Of a stretch of DNA of 55,645 bases, positions 19,064-28,627 are shown one piece after another (the first letter of the stretch is position 1; each line of letters opens with the position of its first letter). The notes under the pieces are model-generated. The model saw only the letters and a list, made by a program, of their open reading frames with translations. It had not been told where the DNA came from and ran no database searches. A program made the position numbers and the translations under genes. Source of the stretch: Ferruginibacter sp. (lineage in GTDB: Bacteria > Bacteroidota > Bacteroidia > Chitinophagales > Chitinophagaceae); assembly GCA_025362235.1 (NCBI GenBank), contig JANYGZ010000037.1:1-55645 (forward strand). Direction: 5' to 3'.

Positions 19064-21208
19064 TTATACTGCTATTATATTTTTCTTTACAATTTTATCT
19101 GTAATTTTTCCAATGTCGCAGCTTACTTTATAAATAAAATTCAGTTGTTCAGGTACCTGATGATCAATTTTGTAGTTAGTGGTATGCAATGTTGTTGTAG
19201 GGGCAAGCTCTTCTTTAGATGAAGTATTATCAAGTTGCAGCAGGCTTTGATCAAGAACACTGATTGATTTTTTTAGTGGTAATAAAACTTCTTTTGTATA
19301 CAAGCCGGGCCGGCTGATTTCCTTACTTGCACTAAGGCTTGCAATATTGCTTGAAAGTACATGGTTCAATACCATAAATTCATAAATTTCTTTGCTATTG
19401 CGTTGTTTGCTTTTTGGTTCAGAAAGTGTGCGCAGAAAGGCCGCCGAAAGGTTAGCCGTACTTATATACAATTCTTTTCTTACTAATTTATATTCCAGTA
19501 GTGAATTAGCTGTGCCTGAGAAAAGTTGGGCCAGTTGGTTTAAGTAATCTACATTGGCTTTCAAAACATTAACCATATAGTTTTCCAGTTGTGTCGATTC
19601 CCAATGCGGAAACAGCAAGTAACTGGCCATCAAAGAAAGAACAGAGCCAATAGCAGTATCCAGGAGCCGTTCTTCAGTTGCATTTATAAAACCTACGCCC
19701 AGCAGGTTTAAAAGTATTAAAATATATGGAGTGGTAAAAATTACCATTACTATATAATTGACCCGTATAAAAGTATACGTGCCAATCATAAAAAAAATAA
19801 TTAGTACAAATAAAACAGTGCGGTCGTGTACGAAATAAACTATCAGCAATCCAATTAATCCACCCGCAATAGTTCCAAAAAATCTTTCAAAGTTTCGTTG
19901 CCTGGTAAGGCTAAACCCCGGTTTTAAAATAACAATAATGGTTAGCAATATCCAATAGCTGTGGTTTGTATTTGAAAAAAATTTGGCAATAATAAACCCT
20001 GCTACACAGGTAATCATCATTCTGAGTGAGTGACGGAAAACAGCAGAATCTAATACCAGGTTATTGATGAATACATTTTTACTGATTACCTGGTGAGAAA
20101 CAAATTTTGAATATTCAATGTCTGAACGCAGCTTTCTTTTTACTGCTGTACCAGCCCTGAAATAATTCATCAATTCATCTGTTTTTTCGCCAAGGTTTCG
20201 CAGGTTAACCAATATTTTTTTTAGTACAAGGTTACTATTGCCTGAATCTTCCATTGCATCTATCCTGGTTTTTAATATATCCAGCACAGGTAATAATTCA
20301 TACTGTTTTTTATAGGGCTGGTTCGATTGAATGGCCAGGCCAATGCGGTCAATTTCATCCGCAATATCTTGTAATATTATAGAGACATCTCCCAAAATAT
20401 TCGAGTTGCCAAATCGTTGCCTTAGCAAGGCATAGTCGTACCAGGTAGCCATAATATTTTCGTATAAATCCATTACATCGGCAAAAGTCACCATCAGTAG
20501 TTTTCCGGTATCGGTCGGCTCTTTAATTAATTCTCTTGTTTTATAGAGAAGCTCCCTTAGGTCATCTTGTTTTTCATTTACTACAACCTGTTGAGCAACT
20601 AATTTTTTGTACTCTTCATCAATGTTGGTGTTAATATTGTACAAGGCAGATTTGATCTTTAAAAAACGGGCAGTTTCGTGTAGGCAATAGCCTAAGAGGC
20701 GCTGTGCTGGCCTGTATGGATACAATTTAAAAAAAAGTAGTGCAACCAGCATATACCATATACCTCCGCATAGTATCAGTAAGCTATCATACACAACTTC
20801 TAATGGCGTAGCAATTTTATCCATGCGTAAAACCAGTATCAGCAATACAGCTGTGCCCAGTGAAGCTGCACGGTTACCAAATACAGAAAACATAGTAAAG
20901 AAAAAAGAACATAATAATATAAGGAGACCCAACAGGTAAATATTGGTATTACAAAATCCTGTTACAAGGGCAATTAAAAAAGTACACAAAATGCAATATA
21001 ACATTCCATTGCGTTTATGTTCTATTGGGCCGGGTGCATCTGTAAGACTTACTGCAAATGCTCCGGTACTTATTATTAAGCCAACGTCAAGTTTTCCGAA
21101 TTGAGCTAAAATAACGGCAGGTAAAATAATTTCCAAAGTGATTCTTATGCCATCTGCAAGGTATTGGCTAAATAAAAAGTATTGTATGTTCTGCCTTTTT
21201 TCCATCAT
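19064..21208 (-). CDS. FUSC-family inner-membrane protein (YccS/YhfK-like)
   Basis: 714 residues in the arrangement typical of YccS: an N-terminal block of about six helices (20-170), a cytoplasmic helical region (about 175-385), a second block of about six helices (about 395-530) with FERFFGTIAGGLIGLLIV, and a C-terminal helical cytoplasmic domain. FUSC proteins are related to aromatic-acid exporters such as AaeB. The substrate is unknown. Start ATG at 21208, with a second ATG directly after. A 102-codon frame follows nine bases downstream. Confidence 0.9.
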   Translation of the reverse strand: MMEKRQNIQYFLFSQYLADGIRITLEIILPAVILAQFGKLDVGLIISTGAFAVSLTDAPGPIEHKRNGMLYCILCTFLIALVTGFCNTNIYLLGLLILLCSFFFTMFSVFGNRAASLGTAVLLILVLRMDKIATPLEVVYDSLLILCGGIWYMLVALLFFKLYPYRPAQRLLGYCLHETARFLKIKSALYNINTNIDEEYKKLVAQQVVVNEKQDDLRELLYKTRELIKEPTDTGKLLMVTFADVMDLYENIMATWYDYALLRQRFGNSNILGDVSIILQDIADEIDRIGLAIQSNQPYKKQYELLPVLDILKTRIDAMEDSGNSNLVLKKILVNLRNLGEKTDELMNYFRAGTAVKRKLRSDIEYSKFVSHQVISKNVFINNLVLDSAVFRHSLRMMITCVAGFIIAKFFSNTNHSYWILLTIIVILKPGFSLTRQRNFERFFGTIAGGLIGLLIVYFVHDRTVLFVLIIFFMIGTYTFIRVNYIVMVIFTTPYILILLNLLGVGFINATEERLLDTAIGSVLSLMASYLLFPHWESTQLENYMVNVLKANVDYLNQLAQLFSGTANSLLEYKLVRKELYISTANLSAAFLRTLSEPKSKQRNSKEIYEFMVLNHVLSSNIASLSASKEISRPGLYTKEVLLPLKKSISVLDQSLLQLDNTSSKEELAPTTTLHTTNYKIDHQVPEQLNFIYKVSCDIGKITDKIVKKNIIAV

Positions 21209-21291
21209 GCAATTGTAAGTTGCTGTTTACATCATTATTTAATTAGTATTGAAAGGGTAGACCTTTGCGGGAAGCCTCAAAGGTTTTATGA

Positions 21292-21615
21292 TCATATTTT
21301 ATTATTTTTTGCAACTTCAATGTAAGCAGTTGCAGTAATATCTTTAAGCATGCTTTTTTTAATTTTTGTCAATTCTACTATCGTCCATCCATGCATGCCC
21401 CATTTATTATTTGCAGCATAAATAATTGAATTGTCAAAAGCGCAAAAAACAGATTGATCAATAGGAGATAATTTTAAACAGACTTTATGATTCACAATAT
21501 CCAGGGTTGCCCATATTTTCTTTTTAACCCTGAAAGATATCTTTTCAAAGTGTGGCAGCTCTTCTGTTCCAGCAAATGAGCGTGCCAGTTTTTGAAAACA
21601 ATTACTGTCTATCAT
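21292..21615 (-). CDS. MmcQ/YjbR family protein
   Basis: 107 residues matching the small CyaY-like MmcQ/YjbR fold: F-x-K-KKIWATLD in the middle, VCLKLSP, and the end motif HGWTIVEL followed by a final helix with TAYIEVAK. Members are described as DNA-binding proteins of unclear physiological role. Start ATG at 21615. It sits alone between Lon and the FUSC gene. Confidence 0.88.
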   Translation of the reverse strand: MIDSNCFQKLARSFAGTEELPHFEKISFRVKKKIWATLDIVNHKVCLKLSPIDQSVFCAFDNSIIYAANNKWGMHGWTIVELTKIKKSMLKDITATAYIEVAKNNKI

Positions 21616-22075
21616 AGTGTTCTTTTTTTATGATGAGGCATCATTTGTTAAACATTAAAGAGCATTTTCCTTAATTAATATCTCTTTTTCAAGTTTCGGC
21701 ATCCCTATTCAGATTGTATAATTGGCGGAACAGCGATTTATTTTTTTGCTCATTTGTTTTTTAGGGTTAAAGTTAACCCTCAATTAGTTATGAATGTAAT
21801 TGAGTAGCCAGGAAAGAATTTCGCCGACAGCCATATAAGATTAGCTTTTTTAAAATTAAAGACTTTATCAGCAAGTGAAATTAAAGTATGTTATGCTTTA
21901 TATAAAAATTCCCGCCGGGGAACCGGCAGGAATTATTTTAACCCTTAAAACAACCAACATCAATTATGTTGATACTATATAACGGTATAAACGTTATAAG
22001 GTTTAAAAAGGTTTGCTTTTTTACTTAAAATATTTTGTTAAAAGGCATTTTATTTAAGCGATGCTTAATTGGCAA
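21616..22075. other. 460-bp intergenic region with a palindrome and hairpins
   Basis: No gene is visible. There is an 18-bp palindrome at 21763-21780 (AGGGTTAA-AG-TTAACCCT), which has no T-run on the right side and so looks more like an operator than a terminator. A GC-rich hairpin lies at 21907-21934 and a 7-bp stem (TATAACG / CGTTATA) at 21978-21998, both downstream of lon. Confidence 0.4.
21900..21940 (-). terminator. Probable terminator after lon
   Basis: AATTCC and GCCGG pair with CCGGC and GGAATT around a GGAA loop (21907-21934), with one C-A mismatch. On the minus strand the stem runs into TTTTTATA. It is about 140 bases past the lon stop, so it would end a long 3' tail. The plus side is also T-rich, so it may act in both directions. 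Confidence 0.55.
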
Positions 22076-24475
22076 TTATGATAGCGCTATATCCAATACC
22101 TGCTGCATTGTTTTTACATAATGAAACCTGATGCCTTTAATAAACACCGGATTTATTTCAAGTACATCTTTTTCATTTAGCCAGCACATGATGATTTCTT
22201 TAATACCAGAGCGTTTGGCAGCAAGCACTTTTTCTTTAATGCCTCCAACTGGTAAAACCTGTCCACGAAGTGTTATTTCACCGGTCATAGCCAGGTAAGA
22301 TTTTATTTTTCGACCTGTAAAAGCACTTGCCAGCGCCGTCATCATTGTAATGCCTGCACTTGGCCCATCTTTAGGCACAGCACCTTCGGGAACATGTATA
22401 TGAATGTTCTTTTTATTAAACATTTCAGGATCAATATTTAATTTTTTGGCATTTACCTGTAACCAGGTATAAGCAGTAGTGGCACTTTCTTTCATTACAT
22501 TACCAAGGTTGCCAGTCATTTTAAGTTCGCCCTTGCCATCACTTAAACTGATTTCTATAAACAGGATATCGCCACCTACATATGTCCATGCCAGCCCTAC
22601 CGCTACACCAGCCATATTAGCTGTTTTGTACATTTCATTGCTAAAACGCGGCTTTCCTAAAATGCGTTCTACATCATTGGTTGTAAGCGTTGGTTTTAAT
22701 TTATTTTTAGTAGCGTATTGCATGGCAAGGTTTCGCATAATGCCTGCAAGCTGCCTGTCAAGATCACGTACACCACTTTCACGGGTATAATCTTCAATTA
22801 CTTTTTCTATTACCTTATCACTTGCTTTTATATTTACATTCTTTAATCCATGGGCATCCTGTTGCTTTGGTATAAGGTGTTGTTTAGCTATTTCAATCTT
22901 TTCTTCTACTGCATAACCACTCAGGTCAATAATCTCTAAACGGTCTCTTAATGCAGGTTGAATATTGTTGACATTATTAGCAGTGGCAATAAACAATACT
23001 TTACTTAAATCGTATTCCAGCTCAAGGTAATTATCGTAAAAACTATTGTTTTGTTCAGGGTCCAATACTTCCAATAAGGCAGAAGAAGGGTCGCCCCGCT
23101 GGTCGTTTCCTACCTTGTCAATTTCATCCAGTATCATTACAGGGTTACTGCTTTTTATTTTACGGATAGATTGAATAATCCTCCCCGGCATAGCGCCAAT
23201 ATAGGTTTTACGGTGGCCACGTATTTCGCTTTCATCGTGTAGGCCACCAAGGCTTACCCTTACATATTTACGTGCAATTGCATGGGCAATGCTTTTGCCT
23301 AAACTAGTTTTACCAATGCCAGGAGGGCCAACAAAACAAAGTATCGGGCTTTTCATGTCACCTTTTAACTTTAATACAGCAAGGTATTCCAGTATCCTTT
23401 CTTTTATTTTGTTCATGCCATAATGGTCATTGTCCAGCACTTTTCTGGCTTTTTTCAGGTCGTAACTATCTGGGGTATAATCTTCCCATGGCAGATCCAG
23501 CATCAGGTCGAGATGGTTATATACAACAGAATAATCAGGTGTACTGGGATGCATACGCTCCAGCTTTTCTGCACCTTTAATAAACATTTCCTTAGCTGCA
23601 ACCGGCCATTTTTTACTCTCTGCTTTTTTTAGCATCTCCTTTATCTCAGCCACATTATCGCCACCAAGTTCTTCTTTAATGGCCTTCATCTGTTGCTGCA
23701 AAAAATATTCTCTTTGTTGCTTGTCTAACTCGGCCCTCGTTTTATTGGTTACTTTATTTTTAAGTTCTGTGTATTGCAATTCGGTTTGCATCAGGTTCAT
23801 CAATAACTCAGCCCTTGCTTTAATGTTATTGATCACCAATAACCTTTGTTTGTCTTTAATATCGCTGTTTAAATTACTGCTTACAAAATGAATCAGAAAA
23901 GAAGGGTTTTCTATATTTTTTAAAATAATAGCGGCTTCGCTGGGGAGGTTAGGCGAAATAGTGATTATTTGAGAAGCGAGGTCTTTGATACTGCCCACCA
24001 TCGCATCAAAATCGTTGTCATTTTTCAGTACATCTTCTTCCAGCGGTTTTATTTTTGCTTTAAAATAAGGGTCATCGCTGGTTATTTCTTCTACTTTAAA
24101 ACGTTTCTTTCCCTGTATAATAATGGTAGTGCCACCATCGGGCATTTTTATTAGTTTGGCTATTTTGGCAATTGTACCAATTTCTTCCAAATCACTTACG
24201 GTAGGTTCTTCAACGCTACTGTCTTTTTGCGCTATTACTCCTATCAATTTGTCAGCCTTATAAGCGTCACTTACTGCTTTTATGCTTTTATCCCTGCCAA
24301 CCGTAATAGGTAATACTACTCCAGGAAAAAGTACTGTATTGCGTAAAGGTAAAAGCGGTAATTCATCCGGAATTGGCTGTGTATCGTTGTCTTCAATAGC
24401 ATCTTCGTTCAACGGAATGATCGGCATAAACTCCATTTCTTCTTCCATTCCGGGTATAAAAAACTTATTATTCAT
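22076..24475 (-). CDS. lon: ATP-dependent protease Lon
   Basis: 799 residues, standard for bacterial LonA. The order is an N-terminal LON substrate-binding domain (about 37-240), a helical linker, an AAA+ module with Walker A GPPGIGKT at 383-390 and Walker [10 protein letters not shown], and a C-terminal serine protease domain with catalytic Ser706 in PKDGPSAG and Lys749 in GGIKEK. The Ser-Lys spacing of 43 equals that of the E. coli enzyme. It degrades misfolded and regulatory proteins in the cytoplasm. The ATG at 24475 starts a short acidic leader ([16 protein letters not shown]). It appears monocistronic. Confidence 0.98.
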   Translation of the reverse strand: MNNKFFIPGMEEEMEFMPIIPLNEDAIEDNDTQPIPDELPLLPLRNTVLFPGVVLPITVGRDKSIKAVSDAYKADKLIGVIAQKDSSVEEPTVSDLEEIGTIAKIAKLIKMPDGGTTIIIQGKKRFKVEEITSDDPYFKAKIKPLEEDVLKNDNDFDAMVGSIKDLASQIITISPNLPSEAAIILKNIENPSFLIHFVSSNLNSDIKDKQRLLVINNIKARAELLMNLMQTELQYTELKNKVTNKTRAELDKQQREYFLQQQMKAIKEELGGDNVAEIKEMLKKAESKKWPVAAKEMFIKGAEKLERMHPSTPDYSVVYNHLDLMLDLPWEDYTPDSYDLKKARKVLDNDHYGMNKIKERILEYLAVLKLKGDMKSPILCFVGPPGIGKTSLGKSIAHAIARKYVRVSLGGLHDESEIRGHRKTYIGAMPGRIIQSIRKIKSSNPVMILDEIDKVGNDQRGDPSSALLEVLDPEQNNSFYDNYLELEYDLSKVLFIATANNVNNIQPALRDRLEIIDLSGYAVEEKIEIAKQHLIPKQQDAHGLKNVNIKASDKVIEKVIEDYTRESGVRDLDRQLAGIMRNLAMQYATKNKLKPTLTTNDVERILGKPRFSNEMYKTANMAGVAVGLAWTYVGGDILFIEISLSDGKGELKMTGNLGNVMKESATTAYTWLQVNAKKLNIDPEMFNKKNIHIHVPEGAVPKDGPSAGITMMTALASAFTGRKIKSYLAMTGEITLRGQVLPVGGIKEKVLAAKRSGIKEIIMCWLNEKDVLEINPVFIKGIRFHYVKTMQQVLDIALS

Positions 24476-24707
24476 AATTTAAACAATATATAGTCAAAAT
24501 GTCAAAATACACAGTTAATTCTGTGGATTTTTGCTGGTGACCTATATAGTCAACATTAATGCCGAAAGGGAATTAATCAGTAATTAACAATAACATATCA
24601 TACAAATCAAGCGTATAATATGATTCATTTATCTGCTTTGTTTGGTGGTTTATGTAAGATTATATGCGTAATTCCTGATTCACCATTCTTAATTTTTATT
24701 TGAACCT

Positions 24708-24715
24708 TATCTTCG
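24708..24715 (+). promoter_or_regulatory. Putative -7 promoter box of the CCA-adding gene
   Basis: TATCTTCG differs at one position from TAnnTTTG and lies 8 bases before the ATG at 24723, which predicts a nearly leaderless mRNA. The -33 element is not evident at the expected spacing. Confidence 0.4.
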
Positions 24716-24722
24716 CAACAAT

Positions 24723-26141
24723 ATGTACATCCATTGCACTGATAAAGAACTATTAATTTTTAATAAAATTGCCCATGCGGCAGCAATTTTAAATATGCCT
24801 TGTTATGTAATAGGAGGGTTTGTTAGGGATACAATTATTGGCAGGGAAACAAAAGATATGGATATTGTTTGCGTTGGTGATGGCATAATGTTGGCCAATG
24901 CTGTAGCCAACCAATTTAACCCAAAACCAATGGTAAATTTTTTTAAAAACTTTGGTACCGCACAAATAAAAACAGCGGATGTTGAAATTGAATTTGTAGG
25001 TGCAAGAAAAGAAAGTTATAACTACGATAGCCGCAAACCTACAGTAGAAGCAGGTACATTAAAAGACGACCAGGATAGGAGGGACTTTACCATTAATGCA
25101 CTTGCCATCAGTCTTAATAAAGATGATTACGGCGAATTAGTTGATCCTTTCAATGGCATTGGTGATATTGAAAAAAAGATAATTAAAACTCCCCTCCAAC
25201 CTGCACAAACCTTTAGCGACGACCCTTTGCGTATGATGAGGGCAATCAGGTTTGCCGCCCAGTTAAACTTTGTAATTGAAGAAAAAACATTTGCTGCAAT
25301 CAGCGAAAATAAAGAACGGATAAAAATTATAAGCGGAGAACGTATTGCCAGTGAATTAAATAAAATACTGCTTAGCAAAAAACCTTCTATTGGTTTTGAC
25401 CTGTTGTATAAAAGCGGGTTATTAAAAATTATTTTTCCGCAAATGGTGGACCTTGCTGGTGCAGAATACATAGATGGCAAGGGGCATAAAGATAATTTTT
25501 ATCATACTTTACAGGTAGTGGACAATATTGCTGAACATACCGATGACCTCTGGCTTCGATGGGCAGCTGTGTTACATGATATAGCCAAACCTGTAACAAA
25601 AAAATTTGAAGATGGCCATGGTTGGACATTTCATGGGCATGAAGCTGTTGGAGGAAGGATGGTGCCTACAATTTTCAGTAAACTAAAACTGCCCCAAAAC
25701 GAAAAAATGAAGTTTGTGCGTAAGCTGGTTGAGCTGCATTTAAGGCCTATCAGTCTGACAAAAGAAAATATCACGGACTCGGCTATACGCAGATTGCTTT
25801 TTGATGCCGGTGAAGATTTTGATGCCTTAATGACGTTGTGTAATGCAGATATAACCAGCAAGAATAAACAAAAGGTTAAACGTTTTTTGGAAAATTTTGA
25901 AATGGTAAGGCAACGTTGTGCAGAAGTGGAAGCCAGTGACCAGTTGCGAAACTGGCAACCGCCAATAACCGGTGAACTTATAATGCAAACATTTAAACTC
26001 CCGCCAGGCAGGTTGGTAGGGGATTTAAAAAATGCCATAAGGGAAGCTATTTTAGAAGGCGAAATACCCAACGAATATGATGCGGCCTTTGCTTTTTTAA
26101 TAAAAAAAGCAGCAGGAATGGGCATTTTAAATAACCAGTGA
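24723..26141 (+). CDS. cca: CCA tRNA nucleotidyltransferase / poly(A) polymerase family with HD domain
   Basis: 472 residues. The nucleotidyltransferase core has GG at 31-32 and the metal-binding pair Asp45/Asp47 (TKDMDIVCVGDG), then the RRDFTINALA motif that helps bind nucleotides. A C-terminal HD domain (LHDIAKP followed by HGHEAVGG) could be a phosphohydrolase. The family adds or repairs the 3' CCA of tRNA; a poly(A) polymerase role cannot be excluded by eye. Start ATG at 24723, supported by the adjacent promoter box. Confidence 0.93.
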   Translation: MYIHCTDKELLIFNKIAHAAAILNMPCYVIGGFVRDTIIGRETKDMDIVCVGDGIMLANAVANQFNPKPMVNFFKNFGTAQIKTADVEIEFVGARKESYNYDSRKPTVEAGTLKDDQDRRDFTINALAISLNKDDYGELVDPFNGIGDIEKKIIKTPLQPAQTFSDDPLRMMRAIRFAAQLNFVIEEKTFAAISENKERIKIISGERIASELNKILLSKKPSIGFDLLYKSGLLKIIFPQMVDLAGAEYIDGKGHKDNFYHTLQVVDNIAEHTDDLWLRWAAVLHDIAKPVTKKFEDGHGWTFHGHEAVGGRMVPTIFSKLKLPQNEKMKFVRKLVELHLRPISLTKENITDSAIRRLLFDAGEDFDALMTLCNADITSKNKQKVKRFLENFEMVRQRCAEVEASDQLRNWQPPITGELIMQTFKLPPGRLVGDLKNAIREAILEGEIPNEYDAAFAFLIKKAAGMGILNNQ

Positions 26142-26183
26142 TTTATTAGCAATTATTCCATTATCAATTTGTATTTTTACAGC

Positions 26184-26762
26184 ATGGCAATTTTACGTTT
26201 CAGGATTTATTGGGAAGATGATGACAGCATTTACAGGGATGTGGTAATTAAACACACGCAAAACTTTGCAGACCTTCATGTATGTATTTTAAAAAGTTTT
26301 GAGTTTGATAATAAACACAAAGCCACTTTTTACCGCAGTAACGACAACTGGTTAAGAGGAAGGGAAATATCATTGGAAAAATACGATGATAAAGTTTACA
26401 AGGCAGAACCTTTGCTGATGGCTGAAGTAACGATGGGGTCAGAAATAAAAGATCCCAATCAAAAGTTTATTTATGTGTACGACTTCAATAAGTTCTGGAC
26501 ATTTATGGTAGAACTTATCAATGTAGACAAGGAAGAAAGCAAGAAACTGGTGTACCCCGGCTGTATCCGCACAGAAGGTATTGCCCCATCGCAATATGGC
26601 ACCAAGGGTTTGATAGATAAGCGCCTGGCAGAAGTAGAAGAAAAATACGATTTAAATGCCGCTGCTATGCTGGAAGGTTTTAGTGAAGAAGATGAAGATG
26701 GTAACGCGGCTGAAAGCAGTGAAGAAGAAACAGCAGGAGAAGAAACACAGGAAGACTTTTAG
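26184..26762 (+). CDS. Plasmid pRiA4b ORF-3-like family protein
   Basis: 192 residues from the ATG at 26184 (MAILRFRIYWEDDDSIYRD). A TTG at 26169 would add five residues and is less likely. The pattern YRDVVIKHTQNFADLHVCILKSFEFD and the later YVYDFNKFWTF match the pRiA4b ORF-3-like family, a small alpha/beta domain of unknown function. The C-terminal 35 residues are extremely acidic (Glu/Asp/Ser runs). Lies 42 bases after the CCA gene on the same strand and may be cotranscribed with it. Confidence 0.8.
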   Translation: MAILRFRIYWEDDDSIYRDVVIKHTQNFADLHVCILKSFEFDNKHKATFYRSNDNWLRGREISLEKYDDKVYKAEPLLMAEVTMGSEIKDPNQKFIYVYDFNKFWTFMVELINVDKEESKKLVYPGCIRTEGIAPSQYGTKGLIDKRLAEVEEKYDLNAAAMLEGFSEEDEDGNAAESSEEETAGEETQEDF

Positions 26763-26871
26763 GTTAATGGATAATTTTTTAATGGATAATTGATAATGCA
26801 GTGCAGGATTGTTTTTCTGCTTTTGTTTTATATTTTTACTTTTTCATTAATTATCTCCTGTTTACTTTTAC

Positions 26872-27354
26872 ATGCAATTTAAAATAACTAAGCGTATATT
26901 TTCGACTTCGGTATATTTTTTTATTATGCTACTTACTTTGACAAGTTGTAATCAAAACAAAAAGCAACATTCTGATACGAAGAAAGAAGACACTTTAAAA
27001 AACATCACACAAGCTGTAAATGTTGGCAATAAATTAACAGACACATCTACTATATTAAATGCCCTTGAAGATAAAATAATTGATATTATTTTTAACTTAC
27101 ATGAAGTAAAAGAAAGACAAAAATATATTGAGCAACAAACCAAAGACACAAGACATTTACAAATTTTGATTGCCGGCAAACCTAACTTGACAAACAAATA
27201 TTATTGGGTTAAAGTTGTAGAAGATAATGGGGTAAGTTACGTGACACATTTTAATTTTGATGTTTATCCCGACTCTATGAGAATTATGTATCTTGATACT
27301 CAAGACGACAAAGAAATCACACTTAAAAAATGGAGGAAAATAACTGGAATGTAA
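26872..27354 (+). CDS. Hypothetical lipoprotein
   Basis: 160 residues, not recognised. The signal peptide ends in LTSC with the lipidation Cys at residue 26, followed by Asn/Gln/Lys-rich sequence. The middle (about 60-100) is a likely helix or coiled coil (LEDKIIDIIFNLHEVKERQ), and the C-terminal 60 residues form a small domain with YYWVKVVEDNG and VSYVTHFNFDVY. Upstream is a short tandem of ATGGATAATT-type sequence (26766-26795) with no obvious meaning. Confidence 0.7.
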   Translation: MQFKITKRIFSTSVYFFIMLLTLTSCNQNKKQHSDTKKEDTLKNITQAVNVGNKLTDTSTILNALEDKIIDIIFNLHEVKERQKYIEQQTKDTRHLQILIAGKPNLTNKYYWVKVVEDNGVSYVTHFNFDVYPDSMRIMYLDTQDDKEITLKKWRKITGM

Positions 27355-27547
27355 AAATAAATTGTTTTGCAAAAAAAGAGTGGAAGTAACGCAGCATAAA
27401 CTTTTGGTTTTGCTATAGTTTTTCACCTAACCTTGAAGATATCATTAAGTTACCTTTCACTCGCCAATTGTCATAAATTATTTTTCTACTTAGTTTACAA
27501 AGAAGTTTCATTATGGTTATAATGTTATCAATTAAAGGAATTATCAA

Positions 27548-28453
27548 TTGAAGAAAACCTGTATCATAATAGTTGGTGCAACTGCTGTTGGTAAAACAGC
27601 AGTTGCTATTCAACTGGCACGGCATTTTTCAACCGATATTATTTCTGCAGACAGCCGCCAGTGTTTTAAAGAACTAAATATTGGTGTGGCAAAACCTTCA
27701 GCAGAAGAACTACAACTGGTAAAACATTATTTTATCAATTCTCATTCAATACATGATACTTTAAATGCTGCTGTATTTGAGCAGTATGCATTGGATAAAG
27801 TAAAGCAAATTTTTAAAGAACATGATATTGCTGTAATGCTTGGTGGAACAGGATTGTACATAAAAACATTTGCCAATGGTATTGATGAAGTACCTGTAAT
27901 AAAACCTGAAATAAGGGAGCAGATTATTGCAGATTATGAGTGGGAAGGTTTAGCCTGGTTACAAAAAGAAGTAGAAAAAAATGATCTTTTATATTTTAAA
28001 AAAGGGGAAATAAAAAACCCACAACGGCTAATGAGGGCATTAGAAGTAAAATTATCTACCGGTAAATCTATCATAGAATTTCAAACACAACAAAAGCGTG
28101 ACCCGGGTTTTACTATTATTAAAATTGGCCTTGAAATGCCAAGAGAAGACCTTAATAAAAGAATCAATAGCAGGGTAGATACGATGATGAAAGACGGCCT
28201 GCTTGATGAGGTTAAAAGCCTGCAGCCTTATAAAGAATTAAATGCATTACAAACAGTCGGCTACCGCGAATTATTCGGGCATCTTATTGGCGACCTTTCT
28301 ATTGCTGATGCTACTGAAGCTATAAAAATAAACACCCGGCAATATGCCAAAAGGCAAATGACCTGGTTTAAAAAAGATGAAGTGATAAACTGGTGTGCGC
28401 ATGATTTTGAACAGGTAATCAGTCAAATAAAAAAAGGGCTTTCTCACAAGTAA
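27548..28453 (+). CDS. miaA: tRNA dimethylallyltransferase
   Basis: 301 residues. The enzyme adds a dimethylallyl group to A37 of tRNAs that read UNN codons. It has P-loop GATAVGKT at 10-17, the DSRQ motif (SADSRQCF), GGTGLYIKTFANG and the RQMTWFKKD motif near the end. The start is TTG at 27548: an in-frame stop lies at 27533-27535 and no ATG is available, while AAAGGAA sits about 9 bases upstream as a usable ribosome-binding site. This is one of the few clear Shine-Dalgarno-like sequences in the window. Confidence 0.96.
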   Translation: MKKTCIIIVGATAVGKTAVAIQLARHFSTDIISADSRQCFKELNIGVAKPSAEELQLVKHYFINSHSIHDTLNAAVFEQYALDKVKQIFKEHDIAVMLGGTGLYIKTFANGIDEVPVIKPEIREQIIADYEWEGLAWLQKEVEKNDLLYFKKGEIKNPQRLMRALEVKLSTGKSIIEFQTQQKRDPGFTIIKIGLEMPREDLNKRINSRVDTMMKDGLLDEVKSLQPYKELNALQTVGYRELFGHLIGDLSIADATEAIKINTRQYAKRQMTWFKKDEVINWCAHDFEQVISQIKKGLSHK

Positions 28454-28455
28454 GG

Positions 28456-28562
28456 TTTCACACAAAGGGAACAAAGAATACAAAGTTCACAAAGAAGAAA
28501 TAATATTTATTAGCAATGTATTGCTTTGTGTACTTTGTTACCGTTGCGGGCTTTGTGTGAAA
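28456..28562. repeat. 107-bp palindromic element with 9-bp periodic units
   Basis: Begins with TTTCACACAAAG (28456-28467) and ends with its exact inverse CTTTGTGTGAAA (28551-28562). The left arm carries ACAAAG four times at exact 9-bp spacing (28462, 28471, 28480, 28489). The right arm carries CTTTGT at 28524, 28533 and 28551 with a degenerate unit at 28542, again 9-bp spacing. It lies just after the miaA stop and could fold as a long hairpin, but lacks a T-run, so it looks like a small mobile or repeat element rather than a terminator. Confidence 0.7.
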
Positions 28563-28627
28563 TAAAATCTAACTTTTAAGATAGCCTTATGTATAAAGAT
28601 TGCAAATTAAAATATCAAAAGGGCTGC

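Noticed and set aside
21966..22028. 20-codon frame starting ATGTTGATACTA downstream of lon
   Set aside because: It contains the TATAACG/CGTTATA hairpin and has no ribosome-binding site or promoter box; more likely 3' non-coding sequence.
25631..26152. 173-codon minus-strand frame
   Set aside because: Antisense to the HD-domain part of the CCA-adding gene; composition is that of a mirrored coding strand.
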